Shown here: positions 32,289-43,165 of the stretch, piece by piece | Layout of the letters: each line of letters starts with the position of its first letter | How positions within the stretch are numbered: position 1 is the stretch's first letter | Assembly: GCA_038087015.1 (NCBI GenBank) | Contig: JASBNA010000101.1 | Span: 1-64,000 of the forward strand | From: Cerrena zonata | Lineage: Eukaryota; Basidiomycota; Agaricomycetes; Polyporales; Cerrenaceae | Direction: 5' to 3' | DNA length: 64,000 nt | Made by a program: the position numbers and the translations under genes | The notes under the pieces: model-generated | The model's database searches: none | What the model saw: the letters and a program-made list of their open reading frames with translations, nothing else | Told to the model about the DNA's origin: nothing

Positions 32289-34865
32289 ATGATCCAGAAG
32301 GTATCAAACCCAATGACCCGCGGAGGGATTACTTCCGTGGCTCCCACGCGCCAGACCAGTGCCAGTGACAGCCCAGAGTCTTGGGGGAGATGGATCGGTC
32401 GCAAGTACGTGCTCAAGACCATCTTCTAGATTTAATTACTGTATTTTACTTACTGTATGCGTTAGGTTTTACAGCTTAGAGGTTATTCAGGATCCCCAGC
32501 GAGCGCGTATGTGCGGCTTTGGGGATAAGGTGCGTACTGATTCGGACATGTCGGCCAACAGAATACCAATAGCAACGCGGAATCCAGGATCGAAGACCGT
32601 TGGCACCAGCAGCAGTAGCGAAAATGACCATCAAACGAGATGACGATAGTGTAGTGGAGCCAGAGTACGTCGGTTAGACAATAGGCTCTAATTGTTTCTG
32701 TCAACTCATTCCTTACTGCGATTCTTCTTACAGTGAGGTTGATTGTTCCTTCTTTCTCGTTACAGTGGATCTTTGGTCCGCAGATGGAAAGCACGAGATG
32801 AATCTTGTCTTGCACCCCACTTCCTCCGATCGTTACATACCCGCTACCGCACCTAAGGTCAAGCGGAAGACCACCAATTCTTCGTCAGGGCCTGCAAGTC
32901 AACGATCAGGAAGGCAAAGTCCCACACCGTCGGCACCCCCTTCAAGTACTTCTCAGTACCCACAGGTATGGGAGAATGTTAGAAATATCCGGCGGTATCG
33001 TGTACTGATTCGCAGTATATTTTTACATCTGCCAGTCAAACGGAATGACGCCTTTCATGTCACCCTCTACATCAAACTACAATGCACAGGGGTATCCATT
33101 TCCGTCCCAGCAAGAACCTAACAGCTTCCAGCCCATTCAACCGTACCCTCCGTCAAGTGAAAGTCAGTCATGGGGATACGGAGGAGCGTCTATAGATCGT
33201 CCTTCACAGCAGTAAGTTATCTCTGAACCATTTCACTGTCTTCACTTCGATGAGAGATAAACTGATGGCATCCTATCTTCGCACAGTTCGGGTACTACTC
33301 CCGGCTACAATAACTCTGCGACTTCACCTCAATCCGGCGAAAGTAACTGGAACATGCAAAGTTCAAGCCGGGATGAGTCGGAGCCGTATCGAACTTGGCC
33401 TCAGGAGCAGTCTTACTCTTCTATAGACAGTTCTCATCCCGCCCCAGCCAACTCGACTTCGATTGACCCTTCTCTTCGCGGACCCCCAGCACCTAGCTCT
33501 AATGAACACGGTTCGAATTGGTCGAATAATAACCATTCAGACGCATACGGACAATCTCGATATACCCAGAACAATGAACAATACAACCAAGGTGCTCAAC
33601 CACAGCACAGTCCGACCACGACTTCACACCCGCCACCACCAAACCCTCCACCCGTAGATACCTCCATGTATGCCTCGGCCCAATACGCGCAGCAACAACA
33701 TCAACAACAAGCGCAGTCTCATTATCACCATCAAGTAGGATACCCCGTTCCGCCACCAGACGAAACGCCAACATCAACGATTCCTCCTTTACCAAGGCAC
33801 ACTTACACTCGAACGCTTGTAGGACCGCTATCGGCGAATGCGTGCCGTCTACTGGACGAGCACCGGAAGCCCGGGATCTTCTTCCTTTTTCAGGACTTGT
33901 CAATCCGTACAGAAGGTAAGCCAGTCGCCTGTCATTTTGTCTCTCTCTGGGGTCGGATATGCCAGCCATGTCTTTGAAACCCCCTCCCATTGTGTTATTC
34001 TTGGGTACAAACCCAAGCACATTAAAGTCCCGTAAATGAATGTCACACCTTCCTTTTTCCGTATCTTCCAGTTCATGATTCTTCACCTCTCGAACCTTAT
34101 CGACTATTATCGACGTCTTCACGGACCATACCGTCCCCCGATATGCCTCGGCTGGAATTAGCGTCCATGAGCATATTCGTAGAATGAACTCTAACTTTAC
34201 TTCCTTTGGTCTCATTAGGAACCTTCCGTCTACGGCTTCGTCTGATGAATATTGGAGCGTAAGTGTCAAACTTTGTCTCGCCGCAGAGTTCTTTAGATCC
34301 ACATGATCATCACGCTAACGTATTCCGTTCTCTTGATCCTGCCTATCTCAACCCTCCCCTTTGTATTACATGATCGATACCACCTGGAACCCACGGAACC
34401 CTGAACTCTATCTTCATTCTTCGCCGCCTCGATCAACTATTGACAAAATGACAACCACCCAGACCGCCCGCTCCCGAACCAGGAGCTCTCCGAGTACACG
34501 TCGAATCGTCCCCCATTTTAGCCCAGACCTTCACCCAACCTTTCATCGTCTACTCCGCAAAGCGCTTCCCTGGCGTTCCAGGTAAAAGTCTCAAGTTTCT
34601 GCCGTAGTGCGGGGCATGACTGAACCTGAAACTCTGTACAGACACCACCGCTCTCTCCATTGCTTTGGGCAGCCAAGGCCAGAAATTACCTCTGGTTAGT
34701 CAATGCGTTCCTTAATAGCCCGACCCCGAAAGCTAACTGTATCCACCTTCCCCGCTCCTTCTTACTCATCCATATACACAGCGTAATCGCAATGGAAACT
34801 TGAAACAAGGACGAAAACGTGCAAGAGACGGCTCCGACGATTCAGGCGATGAATCTGATTCATAA
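32289..34865 (+). CDS. velB: velvet-family regulator VelB
   Basis: Ten exons, join(32289..32404, 32466..32529, 32588..32664, 32734..32965, 33036..33211, 33287..33915, 34219..34258, 34463..34581, 34642..34694, 34782..34865), 529 aa; all phases agree. The velvet domain is split by a long insertion. The first half has FYSLEVIQDPQRARMCGFGD, RRPLAPAAVAKM and FFLVTVDLWSADGKHEMNLV. The second has RTLVGPLSANACRLLD, GIFFLFQDLSIRTEGTFRLR, FIVYSAKRFPGVPDTT and GSQGQKLPLRNRNG. The insertion is about 265 residues of Ser/Gln/Asn/Pro, larger than the conserved parts. VelB partners VeA and VosA to control sexual development and secondary metabolism by NF-kB-like DNA binding. Introns 6 and 7 are long (303 and 204 nt). 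Confidence 0.93.
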
Positions 34866-35066
34866 CGCGGGCCCGAATGCAAAGGCCTTCCAAAGCTACG
34901 ACGCAGATTAGAAATGCTTGTTTGCTCTTCCTTGATTGTAGTTTATTTCTCTACTCACTTATCGTCTTCCCTATGTCGCTGTTGTTCTTGTCTTGATTAT
35001 ATCGCTGCTGCACACGTCCCTCTAGTACTCTAATTCAGTCACCGGATTTCCTATGTCTTGTCTGTA

Positions 35067-38000
35067 TCATGTTGAACGACTGTATTTCTTCTCCTTCAAA
35101 CCGTAATGAGACCGCCTCGGCGGCCTCAACCGCTTCGTCCGCCGTACACTAGCGTCAACATCACTATCGACCATAGTCCCCTCCTCGCCCTTGCCTTCCA
35201 CCTTCTCCTTGTCTTCCACATTCTGCTCGCCTTTATCGCCAGCAGTCTTGCGAGCTGCCTGGTATCGAGTATAGAGAATATTCCTCCCCGAGAAGAAGTT
35301 GGTAACAGCCTTGTAAGTCAACGGATAGTTCTCCACAATCCGATCATACATCTCCGCAGCCTCCTGCTCCCGCATCGTCATGACATCAGTGTCATTCTCC
35401 TCTAAGATAGAAAGACGAAGGCCCTTCTGACCCGGTTTATGGATAGGTTTAATGATACCCCCACGTCGTAAATGTCTGAGCACCAAGCCCAGTAGTTGTA
35501 GAACAGTATTATGAGGTCTCCAGATGTTCCACGCTGGAGATAGCTGGTAAAGTATATGTAAAGGATGCGCGAAATCTTCAGGTTTCTGCTTCTCCCATCG
35601 TCGTTTTGACTTGGTGGAATGGTATTCCACACGTCCGGATCGTCTCCTGGCGTTGTGCAGCGCACCTTCGCTAGGGAGGATCAGTCGCGGATCGACGTCA
35701 GAGAAGAATGGGGTGGTAATGGGTGGCGGTTCTCGAGGTTCTGCGTAACGGGACCGGTTTTGAGTAGGGATAATGATTTGCTCTATGAGAGCGAAAGCAC
35801 GTTCAACTTGACCGGCACGAAGGAGGGCAACACATAGGTGATTCCAGTTGTGAGCATCAAGAACATATCCGTCCTTCTGGACCTTGCGTCCATGCAGCGG
35901 CGAGAGAGTGGTGATCGCCATCAGCAGACATGGCGTCTGTGTAAATGGATAGGGGAACACAAAGGATACTACCTCGTGAACGTCGTTCAGGTGGAGGATC
36001 GTCACCGAACAAAGCATCCGTCTCAGTAGATTGTTTCTGTGCAAGTTCGTATATCTGAGGCCAGATTTCGCGGACCTTGTTAGGCATCTTCGTCCGTCGG
36101 TAGACATCCAGAGAAGCGTCAGAGTCCCCAGAGTCGGTCGACCGCCAGCTTCGATCATCTTGTTGTAGAGGCGTTCTACTTCTACCGGCTTGACCTTCTT
36201 CAGCCACGCCGTCATGACAGGACCATAGACACTCTGAAGAGCGGCAGCACGACCACCGAGAGCGTTCATCCACGACTGGTCTTCCTGCGCAAGGACCTCG
36301 CTAAGGAAGTTCTCCGCTCTCTCGATATCGCCTTCGGACCTAGGGTTCCCATACGACTTGAGGATCAAGGAGAAGGTTATAGAAGTTGGATGGACGTCAT
36401 ATTCTAACATCTTCTCATAAACCTTCTTAGCCCGATCCTTCTGCTTGAGACGAAGATATGCAGACATGATGATAGTCAACACGTAGATGTTGACGCTAAG
36501 ATCCGAGGGGAACTTCGCTGCCTGTTCCTCGAGCGTGATGAACAAGTGTTCAGGCGGCCTCCATACGTCCAGCGTCGCAAGCACTCTGGATAACCAATGC
36601 ATAGGTGCGGTTATCTGGCTCGACACCGACCTCTCGAAGTCGACGAAAGACATCCATAACTACACGATACGGGGCACCAATGAGAACGTATGACTTGAGA
36701 AGGTTGTTGAACGGTTCGATGGTCATCCGAAGACCTTGGCGAGTGGAGGCTTGGATGTAGTCGAATGCGCGAATTACACCTGCCCAATTCCCAGCTTCCA
36801 CATGAGCGAACATATACGCAAACAACATCTCTCCATCCGGGACGACACCATCCTTTAGCGCTCTCTTGAAAATGCGTTCTGCACCCTCAGGCTCTCGTCT
36901 ATCGGCGAACAAACTGATCAAGGAAGTGTATGCATAAAGTCGAGGAAAGATCTTGGACTGGCGCATCTGCGTCAGGACGCCTGTAGCCGATTCGACGTCG
37001 CCGAGGTTGATAAAATTCTCGAGGATAGTATGGAGAAAGTGGCCGTCTGGTGTGATGCGGGTTTCCTGAAACTTGTTCAACCACTCGTGAACTTCGACTT
37101 GGTCGCCGGCGCGCGAAAATGCACTAATGAGATTGGTGTAGTGGACGATAGTTGGTTTCATCGGTTCCAGAGAGACAAAAGGAGGATCAGCTTGTGCGTC
37201 GTCGTCTGAAGAGCTGTCGGTGGTAGATTCGGCAATAGCAGATGTCGAAGATGAGTCTATGGGTTCGCCGGTCGTTTTAGGAAGTGAAAAGCCCAAGTGT
37301 GTTCCGGGAAAATACCGTTCGAATAGGTTCACTGCAGACTGTGGATGGCCAAGGATAGCATAACAATGCATCAGAGTAGCTACTTCCGCTCTGGTAACCC
37401 ATCCATATTTCTCGATGCGTCGGAAGTATTCTTCGGCACGAGAACGGTCTCCCCACTTGGCAAACAGATTGAGAGCAGCGACACTGATAGATCTCGAAAG
37501 TGGCAAATTTCCACGTTCGTCCGCTAATGACATCAACAGATTCGTGGCAAGTTTAAAGCGTTTCATCTTCCCCAATCCATCAACAACCATGAGTTTGAGG
37601 TGAACCGGAGCTTCGACACCTTGCGCTTTCAATTCGTCAAGGACGCTCAATGCATCTTGGGCTAGTTTTCGTTGACAGTACGCTTCAATCATGAACTCGG
37701 CCGCATGAAGCAGAAAGTCCTTCGGTCTACCTGCCATTGGCCGTAATACGTCTGCAGGAACCTCGATCGACAGACCATTCGGCATACAGAATCGCGCAAG
37801 GCATGAAGTCGACGTAATGAGCTTGTCAGCACATGTTCCAGAGGTCTATGAAGGAACCAAGGACTTAGTGTATCCCAATCTTCAGCAACATACTCCACCA
37901 GAGCAGCTGGTTTGAGATGGCGTTCCATGGCCTGTACAAGTGCGTCATAAGCCTTCAGTTGACCAGTACGATGATATTTGTCTAGCTGGTATTCGGAAAC

Positions 38001-38884
38001 CTGACGTGAGTATAGGATTGCATCGTTGAAGTTGTCAGGTGTAAGCACATGCACAAGCCATATGAACTTTCCACCAAATTTCTTCCTCCTGTGTCGATAT
38101 TCGGGGCTCCAAGTCTCGCAGAATAGTGATGACTCGCATACCACATAGTTTCCAGTAGTCGTCTAGGGATGTATCCTGCGGAGGTTTTGTCCAAGTGATA
38201 GCATTGAGGAATTTACTGGAGAAGATGAGCTAAGGTCTCAACAGCTGAGGGCATCGTCTTGACCATGAGATTTGTAGTGTCGATATGACCTCCATGCGGC
38301 TTCTAGGTCTCTGACCTTTTGGGTACCGTCCTTAATGAAGCTAACGGCCTCGACAAAAGTTTGAGTGGATGGTCCTGGAGGGTCTGGTGGGTCTATATGA
38401 CTAGAGGCATGTCGTCTTTGCGCACTGTCCGTCGAGTGCATCCACGTATGAAGGAAAGGTGTAGCCCTAGACCTCGCTGCTTCTCCGTGTAACCTCTGGC
38501 AAGGTGGAGCGTCGAGCTCGCTGATGAGATGCAAAAACATCTCGCGAGGCGGACACGCGATGACGGCCTGTTGTATCACCATTACAAATCATGCCTTCGG
38601 GGCCATTAAAAGCATGTCCACTCACCAATGACACTTTGTGAGCTGCTCCCAACCCTTCCGTTCACAGAGTCACTGTCAATGTCCATGCATTCTGTCTGCT
38701 CTGGCAAAGCACGTCCTTTTCCTTTGCATGGTCTTGGATGTGGGGTGAAGAAATCATGAGGTAGGGCGTGGCGAGTGACCATCCTCAGCGCAGGCTGGGA
38801 AGATGAAGCAATGTGTCCTGCTAATGTTGGGCGACTTGAGGAGATGACGGAGGTGAGGACAGATGCAGCCAGAGGCTCCAGCAT
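35067..38884 (-). CDS. pentatricopeptide-repeat protein with apparent frame breaks
   Basis: This large PPR gene is not resolvable as one clean reading frame. The N-terminus (from 38884, MLEPLAASVLTSVISSSRP) looks like a mitochondrial presequence. Exon-like pieces follow at 38238-38574, about 38070-38200 and 37860-37990. The PPR arrays are at 36550-37860 (DALSVLDELKAQGVEAPVHL, AVNLFERYFPG, AERIFKRALKDGVVPD) and 35067-36560 (AKKVYEKMLEYDVHPTSITF, VERLYNKMIEAGGRPT, VQKDGYVLDAHNWNHL). Conserved reading switches frame without a possible intron near 36550-36558, near 36108-36125, and back again between about 35885 and 35975. A TGA sits in frame at 38238. PPR proteins bind organelle RNA for maturation or translation. 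This could be a functional gene with sequence errors, or a decaying one. Confidence 0.7.
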
Positions 38885-39341
38885 TACAGACTCGGCTTGG
38901 ACGAGCTTCGAGTCGCCTGAATGTGATACCAAGCTTGAGTATTAGATACTTTACTGTGTTGACTATAGTTCTGACTACTTACCTGACGACGCAGGCCAAT
39001 ATACCGAGCTATAGAATAGAAAATAAGAGAAGACGAACGCGACATACAAAAGTTGCGGAAGCTCAAGACATTGGGCGCCTACCGACGTGTAGAGAGCAGC
39101 CTCGGCCGTTCCCGATGTGCTTGAAGGTGATTAGATCAAGTTTGCGTTTAGATCAATTCTGCTGCTAATGCCCCGCTGAATGCTTGCCTTTCGTAGCCTG
39201 GCGTCCGGAAATTGCATAACCCTTGAGAGGACTCATCGAGTCAATTCTATAAATTATACCTTTTGCTTGCTTTTCACCGTGCGCATTTTCTAACTCCCTC
39301 AGAATCATCACTGCAGACCACTCCGAGCGAACGGGTGTCCA
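38885..39341. promoter_or_regulatory. divergent promoter PPR / GNAT
   Basis: 457 bp between divergent genes. A possible 5' UTR intron of the PPR transcript (GTAAGT donor near 38990, CAG acceptor near 38921) is visible on the minus strand. Promoter role is inferred from position. Confidence 0.4.
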
Positions 39342-41578
39342 ATGAGCACACCAGAAGTCCCTCCTTACGAGATTGTCGTGATCGAGCCCTTCGCGGGCAC
39401 ACCAGAAAACTGGAAAGACTTACGCGAACAATCCTACGGCGTACGCCTCGATGTCTTCCACCACGAACAAGGATTCCCTGCAGAAACCGAGATAGACGAG
39501 TTCGTTCATCTCTCTCACCCTTCTTCTGTACCTATCTCGCCACACAACTCAACCTTTCTTTCATGATCGCTTTCTTCCAGTCTAGAAGACGTCGGCACGC
39601 ACTTCTTGCTACGATTAACCTCCGGAGCCGACGCTGGCAAGCCGATCGGCACAATCCGTACAAGCAGACATACTTCCCCGTCTACAGGAGAAGTTTACTA
39701 CAAACTCAGCAGGTTCACAGTACTCAAAGAGTATCGAAGCTATAAGTTCGGAGTCAGACTTGTACACGCAATGCATGACTATATCCGTGCAGACGTGAAG
39801 AAGAAAAACCTAGAGCGCACTGCGGTCCAGACAAACACCAATGCGACAACGAACGAAGAGAATGTGCCAAATGCAGAAAGTGGAACAGCTGACTCGGACG
39901 CATTCATCCGCGTCGTCTGTCATTCCCAGATCTACATAAAAGGATTCTATGCAAGGTAAGTCGATATTTGCCCCTTGAATCAACTTAAGCTTTTTCGCCT
40001 CCTTCTGGTTTCGTCGAATGTATGTTCCTAGAGCTCCACGCCATGTTGTGCTTGGGCAAAGGGATTCGTAGACTTTCGTGAAATTATATTCAGGCGAAAA
40101 GTGTACAATTATGCTGATGACGAAATCTCTTTCTTTCGCTTTTGGTATCTAGGTTCGGATACGTAGCCGAGGTGAGTTTCTCCTGCCACTTCCTCCGAAA
40201 TGAAATGGGGGGCTCTCTTGTCCCATCTCACTTGCGACCGCGTACTCGTTACGTTGTCGCCCTTCTTGAACTTTCCTCTATTCAAACTTGTGCTCCACCT
40301 GCGTATGTTGCGTGCGATGGTTGAAAGGGTCAAACCAGTTCAAGCTTATCACTTTTTGAAACTGCCCCTCAACCTATCATTTCACTTCCAACACATCCCA
40401 CTTCCTCGGGATGTCTAGACCTGAGTGAGAGAGTGCCAAAGCCCTCAAAGTTCATGGCTTTTGAGCTTCCCACTGCCCCTCCGCCGAGATGTCCGGCAAT
40501 GTTTACGCTCTAGCTCTAAGCTTGATCCATGGCAGCTCCACATTATACATCTCATATTCCACGAGTGAAAGGGAGTGAAGTAGCAACGTCGCAGCGGGGG
40601 AAGGTGTACTTGGCGGATAGCCAAAAGCAAACGTCGAGAATGTTCACAGCTCACGGACGCCTCCCCCTTCATTCTTCTCTTTTCTCTTAGACCAAATGAC
40701 TCATGCCACCACTGTCAATTACAATTGTCAGCCCAGAAAGGGGTCGGGGGCTTCAGTTGGACAGATAACCGGGCTGATGATCCCTTATCCTTGCCGTCCC
40801 CTCCTTATCCCTTTTTTCTTTATTCTTGTCTCAAGTACCTTCCCTTCTCGTCGTTCCTTGATCAGATAGATGATTCCAAGTGATCGAAGGAACGGAAGGT
40901 ATGAACCGAATATACGTCTGTATCCGCTCACGTTCTCTTTGGGTTCGAACAAGAACCCGCTTAGGTGTAACTGGTGACACCCTCACCTGGGAAAGCCACG
41001 TCGCCTGAGTTCGAGGTATGAATGGGTGATATACATTCATCGGAGGGCTCTCTTGGAGTTTGGAGTCTGGAAATCTACGATCTGGTGTTGGTCGTTGATT
41101 ATCACGAACCCAACAGCGAGGGATCCTCGGCGTACTCGTGCATGGATATGGATATACACTAATGGTCCATTATTCCATTAATACCTTCAGATATCCGGGA
41201 AGGTTTGGATAGTGAATGCCTCTTCTGGAATCCCTGTCCAACTGACCGCGCTCTTGGCAAGATTCCCTACCCATGCCCATCGATTGCGGCGCTGATATCC
41301 CTCCCTCAACCGCTTCGAAATCTTAATAACTTTCATCTTGAATCATTCCATCTATCGAACGTCTTTTCCCCACACTTTTTATATCCCTTTTCTTCCCATA
41401 ATCATAATAATGCTCATATAAATTCCTAATATCATTTATCTCTATCTCGTTAATTGTACTCGTTTGTGTATCGCATTTTATTGACCCGATTTCTGTCTAT
41501 CTTTCTCAGGGCGAAGAATTCCTTGAAGACGGTGCACCTCATCAGAACATGGTCCTCCGTCTTCCCCTCGAACCTTAG
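39342..41578 (+). CDS. GNAT-family N-acetyltransferase with a 1.3-kb last intron
   Basis: Four exons, join(39342..39499, 39581..39955, 40153..40171, 41510..41578), 206 aa. The fold is read from GVRLDVFHHEQGFP, THFLLRL, KPIGTIRTSR, YYKLSRFTVLKEYRSYKFGVRLV (the acetyl-CoA loop region), IYIKGFYARFGYVAE, and the terminal exon GEEFLEDGAPHQNMVL. That last motif (E-F-x-E-D-G-x-P-H-x-M) is the standard end of this GNAT subgroup, found only after a 1,338-nt intron with GAG/GTGAGT donor and a pyrimidine tract before TTTCTCAG. A small 19-nt exon precedes it. Substrate unknown. Read-through of the third exon would give an unrelated tail ending at 40324. Confidence 0.85.
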
Positions 41579-43165
41579 ACCGTCATCATCGACATCAAAA
41601 CAAATCTAGGACCCAATGACAAGATAGCTCAGCCTCAGCATTTTATTCCTTACAGAAACGGTATAGAACAAGTATAGAAGGGCGGGGGTGCGCATAAATG
41701 ACAGTAATGATCTAGAAATTCCAGACTTCGGACCCGGCTGGTGGATGTCATGGGTACCTAGGCACTAGGGGGGGTAGTCAGGCAGACTCAGGCTTGTTGT
41801 TTGATGGGTCGTTGGGTATGGCATTCGTGGCATTCATCGCGTCGTGTATGGGGGTATGAGGGTATGAGTATATAGGGGTATATCATTGTAACCATTCTTC
41901 TCTTTCTTTTGAGATACAAAGAATGCCCAAGCGACAAATTGGAAATATAAAGCTACACAAACATCATAGTGACAAGAGTGGGTAAAGAGGAAGAAAGGTC
42001 GTGACGGGGGTCGTAAGACGATTGTATGGCAATCTGGTCATCATCATCATCAACTTGGAAGCGAGAGAGAGATGGGAGGTACGGACAAAAAATGGCATAC
42101 GAAATACGAAAAAAAAGACCGGGAAAAAATATGCGAGTTTCAAAAAAAGCCCAGATGTGATGAAGCCCAAGAAACAAGCGTAGCGTAAGAGGTATGAAAG
42201 CCTCGAAGACATGAGAACAGGAACAGGAACAAGAAAAGCTAGAGCATTAAGCTCAAGCTCAAGAAAAGGGGAAGGGAGGGATAAATAATAGCTATCAATA
42301 CACCATTTAGTAGGAAGAGACCGGGGAAAGAAGTCGTCGGCGACGTTACGGACGTATCTGTAGTGATAGGTATAAGATATTGGTGGGATATTGGGGGTGA
42401 TTGGTAGTAGAGTGGAGTGGTGGTTTCGGTATCTTGATTTGGGATGAGAGGCAAGATAACCAGGTGAGAAGAAAGAAGGAAGAGAGGAGAAAGCGAGAAA
42501 GATCTCTGGTGTACATGATACAGTGGTGTGGAGCAAGCATATGTCCGATGTCGTTCGAATTTGGCTTCGAAGACTGCAAAAAGAGCAAGTGAGGTCATAA
42601 AGATATCACAAAAAGCTACAACCAGTTTTAAACTGTGGAGCGGCGAATTGGAAAGGGGAAGGGGGAATACGAAAGATGGTGTCATGAACGAGGCACACGT
42701 CACGGAAGAAAAAAAGCGAAACGGAAGAATAGGCATGAAAGGGATGAGACAAATTTGACCGGGCAATTGGTCATCCGGTCATCTATCCAGGGAAAAGAAA
42801 GAGAGAGAAAGCAACATAAGCGAGAAAAAACCTGCCAACAAGTCGTTCAAGCGAGGAAGAATGAAAGATCGTAGCGAAACGATGTAAAGTAGTCGCATGG
42901 ACCGCGAGAAAAGCAAAAAAAGCGTGAGCTGGATTGAAATTCAAGAGATAAATGGGGAATAATACAATGTGCGGGGTAACCTCGACGAGGTATAAGCAAC
43001 AAGACACAGCGCAAAAACGTCTGAGCAGAAAAAAAGAGACGTAAGAAAAAGAGACGTAAGAATACGACACAGGTAGAAGGATAGAAACGAAGCCGGGGAG
43101 AGGTCCGAATAGCCTTCATGCCCGTATCCACGGGAAGCAACACCAAACATGACAAACAGCCCATC
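41579..43165. other. convergent intergenic region, purine-rich
   Basis: Between the ends of the GNAT (plus) and HMG-box (minus) genes. From about 42040 to 43120 the plus strand is markedly purine-rich with GAAGAAAG-type runs. The minus-strand ORFs are pyrimidine-biased shadows. It may be a long 3' UTR of the HMG gene. No gene seen. Confidence 0.4.

Noticed and set aside
38884..39066. Upstream first exon (MSRSSSLIFYSIARY) for the PPR gene
   Set aside because: Splicing it to the next exon puts a stop 11 codons later; better read as a 5' UTR exon.
40172..40324. Read-through C-terminus for the GNAT protein
   Set aside because: The family's conserved terminal motif is found at 41510-41578 in correct phase behind a good acceptor.
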